Assembly: GCA_045577615.1 (NCBI GenBank)
Contig: JAZNIT010000020.1
Location: forward strand, 1-23,598
Reading direction: 5' to 3'
Origin: RGIG2206 sp045577615
Lineage (GTDB): Bacteria > Bacillota > Clostridia > Oscillospirales > Acutalibacteraceae
Length of the DNA: 23,598 bases
Shown: piece by piece, positions 1 to 7,052 of the stretch
Position numbering within the stretch: position 1 is the stretch's first letter
Layout: each line of letters starts with the position of its first letter
The notes under the pieces: generated by a model
Databases searched by the model: none
Told to the model about the DNA's origin: nothing
Seen by the model: only the letters and a program-made list of their open reading frames with translations
Program-made: the position numbers and the translations under genes

Positions 1-7
1 CATTGTT

Positions 8-123
8 TGTGTTACAGTTTTCATGACGAATGGTTAATCCTCCTGTCTGTTTTGTCTCAGCAACTTAACTGTAACACAGGATTTTCCATTCGTCACTTAT
101 TTTTTATTCCCAACTGTAACACA
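8..123. repeat. Nested inverted-repeat cluster
   Basis: The 12-mer AACTGTAACACA occurs at 67-78 and 112-123, and its reverse complement at 8-19. The 10-mer TGACGAATGG (24-33) has its reverse complement at 86-95. The outer (8-19/112-123) and inner (24-33/86-95) arms are nested, so the segment could form a large stem-loop or be the ends of a small inverted-repeat element. It lies upstream of the promoter of the next gene. Function unknown; an upstream gene may be cut off by the window edge. Confidence 0.6.
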
Positions 124-140
124 TCTATTGTAAACCTACA

Positions 141-157
141 CTATGGAATTTCCATAG
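141..157. promoter_or_regulatory. Perfect palindrome, possible operator
   Basis: CTATGGAA and TTCCATAG form a perfect 8+8 inverted repeat around one base, 12 bp upstream of the -35 box at 169. The position suits an operator for the beta-flower membrane gene. The binding protein is unknown. Confidence 0.45.
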
Positions 158-168
158 TCCGTTTTATG

Positions 169-197
169 TTGCAAAGTTTGATATTATGTGTTATAAT
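169..197 (+). promoter_or_regulatory. Sigma-A promoter of beta-flower gene
   Basis: TTGCAA (169-174), a 17-bp spacer and TATAAT (192-197). It is followed by a GGGGGGAA ribosome binding site ahead of the ATG at 227. Confidence 0.75.
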
Positions 198-226
198 GTC
201 TAAAAAAGCACGGGGGGAAAAATAAG

Positions 227-895
227 ATGAGACATATAAGAAATAAATTTGGCGATATTATTTATTGTATTCGTGATGATGGGACGATTACAGATAAGTT
301 CGACTGTGATGTGGTAGGTCATTTAAAAGGCGATAGAATTACAGACAAGTTTGATATTGATACCCTTTATAGAATTAGACAGGATGGAACTATTACCGAT
401 AAATATGATTGCGATATAATCGGTCATATTCGAGAAGATGGAAGCATAACAGACAAATACGATATAGATACACAAGGGAGAGTTGATATTCCTCATTCCT
501 CAAGTGGCGATTCAGACACAGGGTGTTTAGGCACTTTGTTCTCACTTATTGGTCTCTTAATTATGGGATTATTCAAACTTCTATTTTATTTTTATAAGTT
601 TGTTTTTTTATACTTAGTATTCCCTGTTTGGGCAACAGCAACGGTTTATTATTTTGTTATATTTATCATTACTGCTGTATTAGGTGTATTACCTGCTATT
701 GCTTTGGTTTTAGGTGTGATAGAATCTATATTAGTTCTAATATCATTCCCTTATTGGGTGATTTTGTTTTCACAGAAAAGAAAAAGACAAATGAACTGGA
801 AAGAAACATTTAAATATTATGGTAAATGGTTCATTAAAGGCCCTTGGGCATACAAAGATATCATTGAATTAAAAAATAAATCTATGAGTGATTAA
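227..895 (+). CDS. Beta-flower-type repeat protein with C-terminal membrane domain
   Basis: 222 aa. Residues ~13-85 hold four tandem ~18-aa repeats with the core DGTITDKYDCD, alternating between forms ending CD and ID, so there is also a 36-aa super-period. The pattern resembles the structurally defined '4-fold/5-fold beta flower' proteins; this is by motif recall, not a search. A Ser/Gly linker (~86-98) leads to hydrophobic segments at ~100-130 and ~135-180, so two or three membrane helices are likely, and the tail is basic. The N-terminal repeat has no signal peptide and is presumably cytoplasmic. The start is supported by the GGGGGGAA site and a consensus promoter. The gene stands alone, with a promoter upstream and an AT-rich tract downstream. 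Function unknown. Confidence 0.85.
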   Translation: MRHIRNKFGDIIYCIRDDGTITDKFDCDVVGHLKGDRITDKFDIDTLYRIRQDGTITDKYDCDIIGHIREDGSITDKYDIDTQGRVDIPHSSSGDSDTGCLGTLFSLIGLLIMGLFKLLFYFYKFVFLYLVFPVWATATVYYFVIFIITAVLGVLPAIALVLGVIESILVLISFPYWVILFSQKRKRQMNWKETFKYYGKWFIKGPWAYKDIIELKNKSMSD

Positions 896-928
896 TTTAC
901 CACAATTTTACCAGAGTTTTGGGAGAAA

Positions 929-1015
929 TTATAAAAAGTTATAAGAAGATATAAGAAAATCTTGGTTTTTACCGTTTTATAATGGCAAGTTATAAAAGGT
1001 TATAAGAACTTATAA
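929..1015. repeat. AT-rich tract with 10-bp-phased TTATAA repeats
   Basis: TTATAA or ATATAA recurs at exact 10-bp steps in two clusters: 929, 939, 949 and 990, 1000, 1010. A further copy at 977 is out of phase. Ten-base phasing puts the motif on one helix face, as in curved DNA or a multi-site protein-binding region. No coding potential is seen in 896-1076. Confidence 0.55.
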
Positions 1016-1076
1016 AACTTTTTCAAACTCATTTTGAGCGTCTCCCCACAATGAAGCCCCTCGCAGAGTAAAATTA

Positions 1077-1112
1077 ACACCCTATGACCGTAAAAAGTCA
1101 TAGGGTGTTTTT
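1077..1112. terminator. Intrinsic terminator
   Basis: A perfect 12-bp stem, ACACCCTATGAC / GTCATAGGGTGT, with an 8-nt loop followed by a T run. It lies between the plus-strand beta-flower gene and the minus-strand GNAT gene. The upstream A-rich side may let it work in both directions. Confidence 0.85.
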
Positions 1113-1155
1113 GTATATTTTTGTTAAACTAACCGACAAATTGAAATTTGCTGAT

Positions 1156-1560
1156 TTATGTCCATAGCGATGTTATAAACATTGGCGAAGCATCTTTGCT
1201 TTTTTCAAAGCCACACGCTTCGTAAAACTGTAACTCATCATCATAAGCGACAACTACAATACGCATATAATCTTTATACTTTTCTTTTACCATACTTACA
1301 AGAGTTCTTCCGATCGTTTTGCCGTGATAATCAGGATCAACAAGAAGATAATGAACATAAGCATTCATTGCTCCATCATCCAAAACACATACCATTCCAA
1401 CAAGTTTACTCCTATCCCAAGCAGAGTAAACCGTATTAAAATTTTTCATTGCAACCACAAGCTTATCGGGAAAATGTCCCGACGACCATTCAACAGATAA
1501 AAACAGTCTTTCTAAATCTTCTTGCTCAAAATTATGAATGTCTTTATATTCAATGTTCAT
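1156..1560 (-). CDS. GNAT family N-acetyltransferase
   Basis: 134 aa, a single GNAT fold. The acetyl-CoA pyrophosphate loop is recognisable as VDPDYHGKTIGRTLV (~residues 75-89), the usual Q/RxxGxG/A region, preceded by the strand AYVHYLLV. The typical C-terminal segment FYEACGF follows. Length is normal for the family. The substrate cannot be told from sequence. The start at 1560 has a GAGGT ribosome binding site and a good promoter upstream. It is a single-gene unit. Confidence 0.88.
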   Translation of the reverse strand: MNIEYKDIHNFEQEDLERLFLSVEWSSGHFPDKLVVAMKNFNTVYSAWDRSKLVGMVCVLDDGAMNAYVHYLLVDPDYHGKTIGRTLVSMVKEKYKDYMRIVVVAYDDELQFYEACGFEKSKDASPMFITSLWT

Positions 1561-1599
1561 ATTTTACCTCGTCAAATTCATGTTTATCGAATTGATTGC

Positions 1600-1628
1600 A
1601 TTATACCATAAACCATTGGAAATTTCAA
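1600..1628 (-). promoter_or_regulatory. Promoter of GNAT gene
   Basis: On the minus strand: TTGAAA (1628-1623), 17-bp spacer, TATAAT (1605-1600), about 40 bp before the GNAT start codon. Confidence 0.75.
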
Positions 1629-1653
1629 TGTTTTCACATCATCATTAGCCAAA

Positions 1654-2304
1654 TCAAGCCTTCAACCCAACAATTCCGCGGTACACCATAACAAGCCCAC
1701 CGCTGAGCAAAATTGCGCCTATAATATCGCTAAACCAATGCACGCCCGACAGTATTCGACCAACCACCATAAACGCCCAAAAGGCTATGCATATGGTGCA
1801 TGTCCACCCTCTGATTGATGGGGATTTAATGCGCCTGTTTAGTTCCGTAGCGGCAGTGGGCATAATGCAGGCCACGAGCAGGGTAGTAGAGGAGGGATAT
1901 GATGTCTCCAAGCAACCGTTGATTAAAACGGGGCGATAATTTATCTCCGCCAATTCAAACAAAAAGAAGGCGGACATCACAACAATATAAAAACCGCCAA
2001 GCACAAGCAGGCTGTAATCCACTTGCCAAAGGCTTTTTCTTGTAATCAGTTGAGTCAGTCCCATAGCCCCAAAAGCCGCTGCAATTCCCAAGGGCAACAG
2101 ACTCAACCAATCGGTAATAGCATAAAGGGTCATATTAACCCCAATCAAACGGTGCACCGCACCGTTAATCCCGGCAAGTCCTACCGTAGAGCCTTGCGGC
2201 CCGATTGGTCTTAAGTCAACAAGCATAACCACAGCCGTCCACATTCCAAACGCAACCACTAATCCCAAGCCGACGAAAAGGTCTGTTTTAAAAGATTTTT
2301 TCAT
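1654..2304 (-). CDS. PAP2-superfamily membrane phosphatase-like protein
   Basis: 216 aa with about six hydrophobic helices. PAP2 (phosphatidic acid phosphatase type 2) motifs are present but degenerate: an RP pair in INYRPVL, then SYPSSTT where the family has PSGH, then GRILSGVHWFSDIIG matching the SRx5Hx3D motif. The motif-3 His and Asp are kept; the motif-2 His is replaced in PSST. The fold usually removes phosphate from lipid phosphates such as phosphatidate or undecaprenyl-PP; the substrate here is unknown. It lies 108 bp downstream of an XRE/membrane gene on the same strand, so co-transcription is possible. Its ribosome binding site lies in a hairpin (2312-2362). Confidence 0.82.
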   Translation of the reverse strand: MKKSFKTDLFVGLGLVVAFGMWTAVVMLVDLRPIGPQGSTVGLAGINGAVHRLIGVNMTLYAITDWLSLLPLGIAAAFGAMGLTQLITRKSLWQVDYSLLVLGGFYIVVMSAFFLFELAEINYRPVLINGCLETSYPSSTTLLVACIMPTAATELNRRIKSPSIRGWTCTICIAFWAFMVVGRILSGVHWFSDIIGAILLSGGLVMVYRGIVGLKA

Positions 2305-2311
2305 AAATTAA

Positions 2312-2362
2312 CACCTGCTTTTTCAAATTTTGGCTTTCACCAAAACCATTCTAAAGCAGGTG
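2312..2362 (-). promoter_or_regulatory. 5' leader hairpin covering the PAP2 ribosome binding site
   Basis: Minus strand: CACCTGCTTT (2362-2353) pairs perfectly with AAAGCAGGTG (2321-2312). An inner stem TTTTGG/CCAAAA lies in the loop. The distal arm contains the AGGTG ribosome binding site 8 bp before the ATG. The structure could hide the site and control translation. No T run follows it, so it is not a typical terminator. It matches no riboswitch I know. Confidence 0.5.
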
Positions 2363-2395
2363 CGAAAAATATAAAGAAACGGCCTGTCACAACGG

Positions 2396-2412
2396 CGACA
2401 CAATTCGTGTCG
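2396..2412. repeat. Short inverted repeat at end of XRE gene
   Basis: CGACAC-aattc-GTGTCG, directly after the stop codon of the minus-strand XRE gene. It may be a weak terminator or a processing hairpin, but no good T run follows immediately. Confidence 0.35.
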
Positions 2413-3015
2413 TCACCATTTTATAAGCATCATTACTTTGATGGCCAAAAACACAAACAAAAGGGTGGCAGCATAAGGCTGCAGGCTAACTGTAAACAAA
2501 ACGCCTCCCACAGCGCCCAGTGCAACCGACAACTTGCCTTTGCAAGCCGCCCAAAGGGTGCACCTGCAGTTTTGCAGAGCCAGTGTAGCAATGCCCGTCA
2601 ATAAGGTGACAATCACCACAAAATAATATCCAACCGTCAAATAAGAGGATACTCCGCCCAAGGATATTAGCGGCACCGACGAAATGGCCCCATCAACCTT
2701 TTGTGCAAAAAAAGGCAAGAAAAAGAGCATCATAACACTGCAGTCAAGCAGCCCAAACACCAAATCTCGCAAATGAGATTCCTTTTGCTTGCCGTCAACC
2801 TGAGCTATGGTCAGCAGCTCGTCGCCTGACAGCAGTTGGTCAACCGTCAAACCAAAAAACTCCGCGATTCCTTTTAAAGAGTCAATGTTAGGGTATCCGC
2901 GACCCGACTCCCATTTTGAAACAGCGGTACGTGATACAAAAAGAGCCTGGGCAAGCTCTTCCTGGGTAAGTCCCTTTTGCTTTCTCAAATTTTGCAGTTT
3001 TTCATTAAATTCCAT
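2413..3015 (-). CDS. XRE-family regulator fused to a membrane domain
   Basis: 200 aa. Residues 5-65 form an XRE/Cro HTH: LRKQKGLTQEELAQALFVS, then RTAVSKWESGRGYPN, then the fourth helix LKGIAEFFGLTVDQLLSG. After a short linker come about four hydrophobic segments (~85-105, 115-140, 148-172, 178-198). Such HTH-plus-membrane proteins are common in Clostridia and may tie DNA binding to an envelope signal; the signal is unknown. It has its own promoter at 3053-3081. PAP2 lies downstream and is a plausible co-transcribed partner. Confidence 0.85.
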   Translation of the reverse strand: MEFNEKLQNLRKQKGLTQEELAQALFVSRTAVSKWESGRGYPNIDSLKGIAEFFGLTVDQLLSGDELLTIAQVDGKQKESHLRDLVFGLLDCSVMMLFFLPFFAQKVDGAISSVPLISLGGVSSYLTVGYYFVVIVTLLTGIATLALQNCRCTLWAACKGKLSVALGAVGGVLFTVSLQPYAATLLFVFLAIKVMMLIKW

Positions 3016-3052
3016 AATAACACCAAAATATTTATTTTGCTAATGCACACAC

Positions 3053-3081
3053 ATTATACCATAACAAAACAAAAAATCAAA
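3053..3081 (-). promoter_or_regulatory. Promoter of XRE/membrane gene
   Basis: Minus strand: TTTGAT (3081-3076), 17-bp spacer, TATAAT (3058-3053). It abuts the terminator of the gene upstream on the same strand. Confidence 0.65.
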
Positions 3082-3111
3082 CACCCTATGAGTTTTATCA
3101 TAGGGCGTGTT
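3081..3111. terminator. Intrinsic terminator after the 3116-4072 gene pair
   Basis: Stem ACACCCTATGA / TCATAGGGcGTGT, with T-rich sequence on both strands. On the minus strand it ends the XRE plus small membrane protein unit. The stem is nearly the same as that of the terminator at 1077. Confidence 0.75.
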
Positions 3112-3115
3112 TTTA

Positions 3116-3445
3116 TCAAAATATTCCTTTGTTGTACTTTTTTATTGCACCAAGGCTAATGACAGCGCCAACAATCAAGCCAACTATTAAAACAGCCGTT
3201 CCAATCAAGGCAAAAGCATCTTCACCCGTCTGCCCGGCGGCAAAGGTAAGCCCGCCAAAAGCCATCAATCCCACACCGATTATAATTGTGCCAAGCCCCA
3301 CTTTTTTACCAAAGGGGATTTTATCCTCTTCCGACACGCGGGCGGTGTGATAAGAGTGCAGGGATGATATATTGCCGCGCATATTTGAAATGCCTATAAC
3401 GATGCAAGCAATAACCACAGCTGCGGTGATGATAAGCTCTGCCAA
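3116..3445 (-). CDS. Small three-helix membrane protein
   Basis: 109 aa. Hydrophobic segments at ~3-20, ~48-68 and ~78-100, with a polar stretch ~21-46 containing HTARVSEEDKIPFGKK. The start codon is TTG at 3445, chosen because a full AGGAGG sits 7 nt upstream. It is 15 nt downstream of the XRE/zinc-ribbon gene, so the two form one operon. The arrangement resembles DUF3784-type small membrane proteins, but I cannot confirm the family. It may be a membrane partner or target of the upstream regulator. Confidence 0.75.
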   Translation of the reverse strand: MAELIITAAVVIACIVIGISNMRGNISSLHSYHTARVSEEDKIPFGKKVGLGTIIIGVGLMAFGGLTFAAGQTGEDAFALIGTAVLIVGLIVGAVISLGAIKKYNKGIF

Positions 3446-3460
3446 AAAAGGACCTCCTGA

Positions 3461-4072
3461 TTAATTTTTACTTATTTTCTTCTTTTGCCAGGTGATTTTT
3501 TTGCACTTGGGGCAACGCATTTGTCTTGTTCTGTTAATGTGCGGAGCAAAAATAATCTGTCTGTATTTTGGAACATACCTGTGCCCGCAATTTTTACACT
3601 CATAATAGCCTGCCTTTTGCTCGATTTTAAACATAAAGGGTGCGCTGATAAGCAAAGGAAGCATACTTGCCAACATAATTATCAGGGCAACAGACTCCTT
3701 CATAGGTGTATATGCAACATAAGCGGACCCTGCAAGAAAGGGGATTATGCTGCAAATTCCCAATACTATTTCTGTGCGCAGTAAATGTTTGTCACTTTCT
3801 TCCTTTTCCTTTACCAATTCAATAAGCTTGTTTTCATATTCATTATTATAATTTTCCATAGTAACTACCTCTCCGCATAATAAGTCGTTCACAGTGATAC
3901 CAAGCAGTCCGCACAGCTCCAACATAATAGATGAGTCGGGCATAGCCAAGCCTCGCTCCCATTTAGTTACAGCCCTGTCGGTGATGTTCAGCTTTTCGGC
4001 CAACTGTACTTGAGTCAGGTTTGCCGACTTTCTACGGTCGGCAATGAATTTTCCAATTTTAATTTGGTCCAT
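3461..4072 (-). CDS. XRE regulator with membrane hairpin and C-terminal zinc ribbon
   Basis: 203 aa. Residues 6-66 are an XRE HTH (IADRRKSANLTQVQLAEKL, then ITDRAVTKWERGLAMPD). A charged linker (~72-96) is followed by two hydrophobic segments (~100-118, ~127-147). The tail holds a zinc ribbon with Cys159/Cys162 and Cys187/Cys190. The order HTH - two helices - zinc ribbon suggests a membrane-tethered regulator with a cytoplasmic metal-binding tail. A GGAGGTG ribosome binding site precedes the ATG. It leads a two-gene operon with the small membrane protein at 3116. Confidence 0.87.
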   Translation of the reverse strand: MDQIKIGKFIADRRKSANLTQVQLAEKLNITDRAVTKWERGLAMPDSSIMLELCGLLGITVNDLLCGEVVTMENYNNEYENKLIELVKEKEESDKHLLRTEIVLGICSIIPFLAGSAYVAYTPMKESVALIIMLASMLPLLISAPFMFKIEQKAGYYECKNCGHRYVPKYRQIIFAPHINRTRQMRCPKCKKITWQKKKISKN

Positions 4073-4151
4073 AGGGCACCTCCTTGACTAAAGTATAGCC
4101 TATAGCTACGAAAAAATGAACATACCGCCGGTTGAGTTAGTTACAAAACAT

Positions 4152-4179
4152 ATTATATCACTAAAAATGCAAAGTTCAA
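4152..4179 (-). promoter_or_regulatory. Probable promoter of XRE/zinc-ribbon operon
   Basis: Minus strand: TTGAAC (4179-4174), 16-bp spacer, TATAAT (4157-4152). A second possible -10 (TATACT) lies closer to the gene near 4094-4099. Apart from this and the 5' end of the next plus-strand unit, I see nothing else in 4073-4347. Confidence 0.55.
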
Positions 4180-4347
4180 CGCTGGGGTTGTCGAGTTTAT
4201 TCTTAGGTTTTTGTTATAACTGTGTGGCCATCAGTGGTGTTTGTGTGCGCCGCAACTTTTTTTACATCTTTATTGAACTGTACCATTTATAGCCCACATA
4301 TCTACATATACTTAAAGCATAAGATAACTTAAACGGAGGTAATAATT

Positions 4348-4542
4348 ATGACTTTAGGTTACGCAGTTCAAAGTATGTTAGAGGTAGCAGGCTTGATTTT
4401 GCTCGTTTTTGCAATGATTTTTGACGACAAAATCTCTGCATGGGAAAAGCAAATGATGCGCCGCATAAAGAATCGCCTTTTCGGCACAAAAACCAAGGTT
4501 ATAGATTTGAGTGTAATAAATCAAGACGGTAGAGCGGTTTAA
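4348..4542 (+). CDS. Small single-helix membrane protein
   Basis: 64 aa. One hydrophobic segment (~8-26) is followed by a basic, amphipathic tail (KQMMRRIKNRLFGTKTK). GGAGG lies 8 nt before the ATG at 4348. No family recognised. The glycosyltransferase gene begins 71 bp downstream from its own promoter, so they need not be linked. Confidence 0.7.
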   Translation: MTLGYAVQSMLEVAGLILLVFAMIFDDKISAWEKQMMRRIKNRLFGTKTKVIDLSVINQDGRAV

Positions 4543-4554
4543 TCCTTTCTCAAC

Positions 4555-4583
4555 TTGACACCGCAGCGCATATTTGATACAAT
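4555..4583 (+). promoter_or_regulatory. Consensus promoter of glycosyltransferase gene
   Basis: TTGACA (4555-4560), 17-bp spacer, TACAAT (4578-4583). Confidence 0.85.
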
Positions 4584-4584
4584 T

Positions 4585-4607
4585 ACCTTAGTTAACTTAA
4601 CTGAGGT
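4585..4607 (+). promoter_or_regulatory. Palindrome at transcription start and ribosome binding site of GT4 gene
   Basis: ACCTTAGTTAA (4585-4595) and TTAACTGAGGT (4597-4607) are inverted repeats with a single T/G wobble. The palindrome starts just after the -10 box and its right arm contains the GAGGTG ribosome binding site. It could be a repressor operator or an RNA hairpin that hides the site. Confidence 0.55.
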
Positions 4608-4613
4608 GAAATA

Positions 4614-5690
4614 ATGAGAATTTTATTTTATATAAGCACTATTTCCTACGGTGGCGCAGGCCGAGTTATGTCCTGCTTAGCAAACCAATTTGCCGCCGCA
4701 GGTGACGAGGTTGCTTTTGTAACCACCAAGCTTGAAGAGAGAGAGTATACCCTCAGCGACGGCATCATCCGCTACACGCTGAGCGACGGCTGCGAGGGTC
4801 TTTCAGGCCTTAAGAAGAACTTTAAGTTCATCCAAAGCACACGAAAAATCTGCAAAGAGTTCAAGCCTGACGTCGCCGTTTCTTTTTTGAGAGAGCCTAA
4901 TTTCAGGCTTATTCTCGGCTCTGTCGGTTTAAACTTTAAAAAGATTGTTTCCGTGCGCTGTGACCCACCCAGAGAATATACCACCAAGTTTTGGCAGTTT
5001 ATGGCCAAAAATCTTTACAAAACCGTCGACGGCATAGTATTTCAGACTCCTGATGCCCGTGATTGGTTTGGCAAAACCGTGCGCAAAAAATCCGAGATTA
5101 TATTCAATCAGGTTGACGAGCGATTTTTCGATGCGAAATTCAACGGCGAGCGCAAAAACATCGTTACCGCAGGCCGCGTTGACCCCATCAAAAACCACGC
5201 AATGCTCATCAATGCTTTCAGCAAGATTGCCGATAAAACCGATCAAAACCTTATCATTTACGGCGAGGGCCGCCTTCGTCAGCCCCTTGAGGAGCAGATT
5301 GAACGCCTCGGCCTGACCGACCGTGTGTTTTTGCCCGGCAACACCGACGATATTGTGGGTGACGTGGGCAGCGCCCGACTTTTCGTCCTTTCCTCCGATT
5401 ACGAGGGTTTGCCCAACGCTCTGCTTGAGGCTTTGGCAATGGGCGTGCCGTCCATATCTACCGACTGCCCCTGCGGTGGTCCCAGAATGGTGATGACCGA
5501 CGGCGAAAACGGCTTGCTTGTTCCCATTGGTGATGCGGATATTATGGCCGAAAAAATTTTGTGGGCCCTTGAACATCCTGCCGAGATGGAGGCAATGGGC
5601 AACTGTGCTGCTGACAGAGCGCAGATGTTCCAACCCGACCGCGTTTATAAAATGTGGCGTGACTATCTCGAAAAGGTAGTAAACAAATAA
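4614..5690 (+). CDS. Glycosyltransferase family 4 (GT-B fold)
   Basis: 358 aa, full length for GT4. The N-terminal domain starts MRILFYISTISYGGAGRV, with the Gly-rich acceptor-side loop. The C-terminal domain has the donor-binding motifs GRVDPIKNHAMLINAF (~residues 188-203), YGEGRLRQPLEEQIERLGL, and the E-x7-E motif in EGLPNALLEALAMGVPSI (~265-282), followed by CPCGGPRMVM. No signal peptide or membrane helix, so it probably works at the inner face of the membrane on a lipid-linked or surface glycan. The acceptor is unknown. It has its own promoter and terminator, so it is monocistronic. Confidence 0.95.
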   Translation: MRILFYISTISYGGAGRVMSCLANQFAAAGDEVAFVTTKLEEREYTLSDGIIRYTLSDGCEGLSGLKKNFKFIQSTRKICKEFKPDVAVSFLREPNFRLILGSVGLNFKKIVSVRCDPPREYTTKFWQFMAKNLYKTVDGIVFQTPDARDWFGKTVRKKSEIIFNQVDERFFDAKFNGERKNIVTAGRVDPIKNHAMLINAFSKIADKTDQNLIIYGEGRLRQPLEEQIERLGLTDRVFLPGNTDDIVGDVGSARLFVLSSDYEGLPNALLEALAMGVPSISTDCPCGGPRMVMTDGENGLLVPIGDADIMAEKILWALEHPAEMEAMGNCAADRAQMFQPDRVYKMWRDYLEKVVNK

Positions 5691-5699
5691 ATAAAATAA

Positions 5700-5730
5700 G
5701 CCTTGGCGGTTTTCCGTCAAGGCAATTTTA
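5700..5730 (+). terminator. Hairpin terminator after GT4 gene
   Basis: GCCTTGgCGG (5700-5709) pairs with CCGtCAAGGC (5714-5723) around TTTT. A short AATTTT follows. The T run is weak, so read-through into the 49-aa gene at 5743 is possible. Confidence 0.6.
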
Positions 5731-5742
5731 AAAGGTGATAGT

Positions 5743-5892
5743 ATGAAAACAATGGCAGAATGGTTGGTTTTTGCTCTGGGCTGGCTGGCAATAATGGCTC
5801 TTATCGGCATTATTTGTTGGGCAGTAAGCAAATGGGGCGCTAAACAGCAAGCCGCTAACCAAACAGAAGAGGAGCAGCCTCCCCAAGAATAA
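5743..5892 (+). CDS. 49-aa single-helix membrane protein
   Basis: Starts MKTMAEWLVFALGWLAIMA and has one hydrophobic helix (~7-30), a short basic stretch (KWGAK) and a Gln/Glu/Pro-rich acidic tail (EEEQPPQE). AGGTG lies 7 nt before the ATG. Its stop codon ends at 5892, and the stop codon of the convergent DUF362 gene begins at 5893, so the two genes meet with no gap. Coding is supported by the ribosome binding site and membrane-protein composition; family unknown. Confidence 0.65.
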   Translation: MKTMAEWLVFALGWLAIMALIGIICWAVSKWGAKQQAANQTEEEQPPQE

Positions 5893-7035
5893 TCATTTGT
5901 TCAGCAGCTTTGCGATAAGGGTGCGTCCAACCTCCATGGCACCCTTTGGGCAAAACTCCTGACAGCAAAAGCATTTGATGCACTTGTTTCGGTCAATGAC
6001 GGCCTTGCCTTTAACCATTTCTATGGCTTTGGCAGGGCATATTTTTCCGCATTCGTTGCAACCGACACATTGGCTGGATTTAAGCACGGGCTTGGATGCA
6101 AGACAGGCCTCAAACAGCTTTCCTCGCAACCTGCCGATGGCCGAATCGCCATAAAACTGCAAGCTTTTTGAAACCTTAATAACGTCAAAATCATCAACAA
6201 TAAATTGGTCGACATCGCCATATAAGGCGATGTCTTTTATATTTTCGGGGCAAAGTCCACGGGCAATGGAGGCCTCAATCGTGGGCACCTCATCGGGCTT
6301 CATACCGATTATGTGAGCGCACACTCTGTCGGCAAGGTAGGGGGATGGAGATGCAATCACAGCGCCGATTTTGCGCGGCTTGCCTTGAGTGGGGCCGTTG
6401 CCCTCCATACCGATAACTGCATCAACAATGTTCAGCTGCTGCTTAAAATACTCGTTTAAGTCAACGAGCATATTAGCGAAGTCGCTTTGCTGTGGATACT
6501 TAAAATGATATTCGGGCTTTATAGTACCGGGAATGACACCAAACATATTTTTGGTGGCGGCGCTGAGTCCCATCATTCCGTGGCTTTTAAGCTTTGAAAA
6601 GTTGATTATCACGTCAGCCTTGTCAAGATAGGCGGTGTATGCAAAGCTTTTGGCAATCTTGCCCTCGTTAAACATAGCCTCGACCTGAGTATAATCGTCG
6701 TTAAGCCTTGCTCCCACCTTGACAGCCTCGTTCATACCTGTCGCGGCATAAACGCGGTTAACAAAGGCAGCTGTGTAAAGTCCGCCGGGGCTATCACCGA
6801 TAATCACCTCAGCCCCTCTTTCTACAAGCATTTTAACAAGCTCGCACAGCATAACGGGGTGAGTGGTGGCCGCCTTGTCAGGCTTCATAAATGTAACAAG
6901 ATTGGCTTTGATGGCCACTTTCATACCGCTTTTTATAAAGTCAAGTCCGCCCACAGCCTCAAGACATTCTGTCAATGCTTGGCGCACCTGATGCTCGTTA
7001 TAGCTGTCGCAACCTACGATGGCTGCTTGAAACAT
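5893..7035 (-). CDS. DUF362 protein with C-terminal 2[4Fe-4S] ferredoxin domain
   Basis: 380 aa. Residues ~1-300 are a DUF362 domain (IKANLV, THP, GDSPGG, NFSKLKSHGMMGLSAATKNMFG, MEGNGPTQGKPRKIG). The tail carries two ferredoxin motifs: Cys323/326/329/333 and Cys352/355/358/362, the second with an extra Cys357. DUF362-ferredoxin proteins are common in anaerobes and their reaction is not established; electron transfer is inferred. It is the last gene of the 9518-to-5893 operon, 17 nt after the SDR gene. The pairing with an SDR suggests a redox function, but this is only context. Confidence 0.92.
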   Translation of the reverse strand: MFQAAIVGCDSYNEHQVRQALTECLEAVGGLDFIKSGMKVAIKANLVTFMKPDKAATTHPVMLCELVKMLVERGAEVIIGDSPGGLYTAAFVNRVYAATGMNEAVKVGARLNDDYTQVEAMFNEGKIAKSFAYTAYLDKADVIINFSKLKSHGMMGLSAATKNMFGVIPGTIKPEYHFKYPQQSDFANMLVDLNEYFKQQLNIVDAVIGMEGNGPTQGKPRKIGAVIASPSPYLADRVCAHIIGMKPDEVPTIEASIARGLCPENIKDIALYGDVDQFIVDDFDVIKVSKSLQFYGDSAIGRLRGKLFEACLASKPVLKSSQCVGCNECGKICPAKAIEMVKGKAVIDRNKCIKCFCCQEFCPKGAMEVGRTLIAKLLNK

Positions 7036-7052
7036 AACCTCACGTCCTTATC

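Noticed and set aside
7..225. 72-aa open frame at the window start
   Set aside because: Runs through the inverted repeats, the palindrome and the -35/-10 boxes of the next gene; no ribosome site.
2396..2412. GACAC...GTGTC inverted repeat as another cassette end
   Set aside because: Only the short arms match; the GTTGGTCC part and a spoIVB fragment are absent. Chance similarity is likely.
1077..3111. Near-identical hairpins at 1077 and 3081 as a mobile repeat pair
   Set aside because: Both sit where transcription terminators are needed and similarity does not extend beyond the stems.
4929..5831. 300-aa open frame on the minus strand
   Set aside because: Lies antisense to the GT4 gene, which has clear motifs, promoter and ribosome site. 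The minus frame has no recognisable domain.
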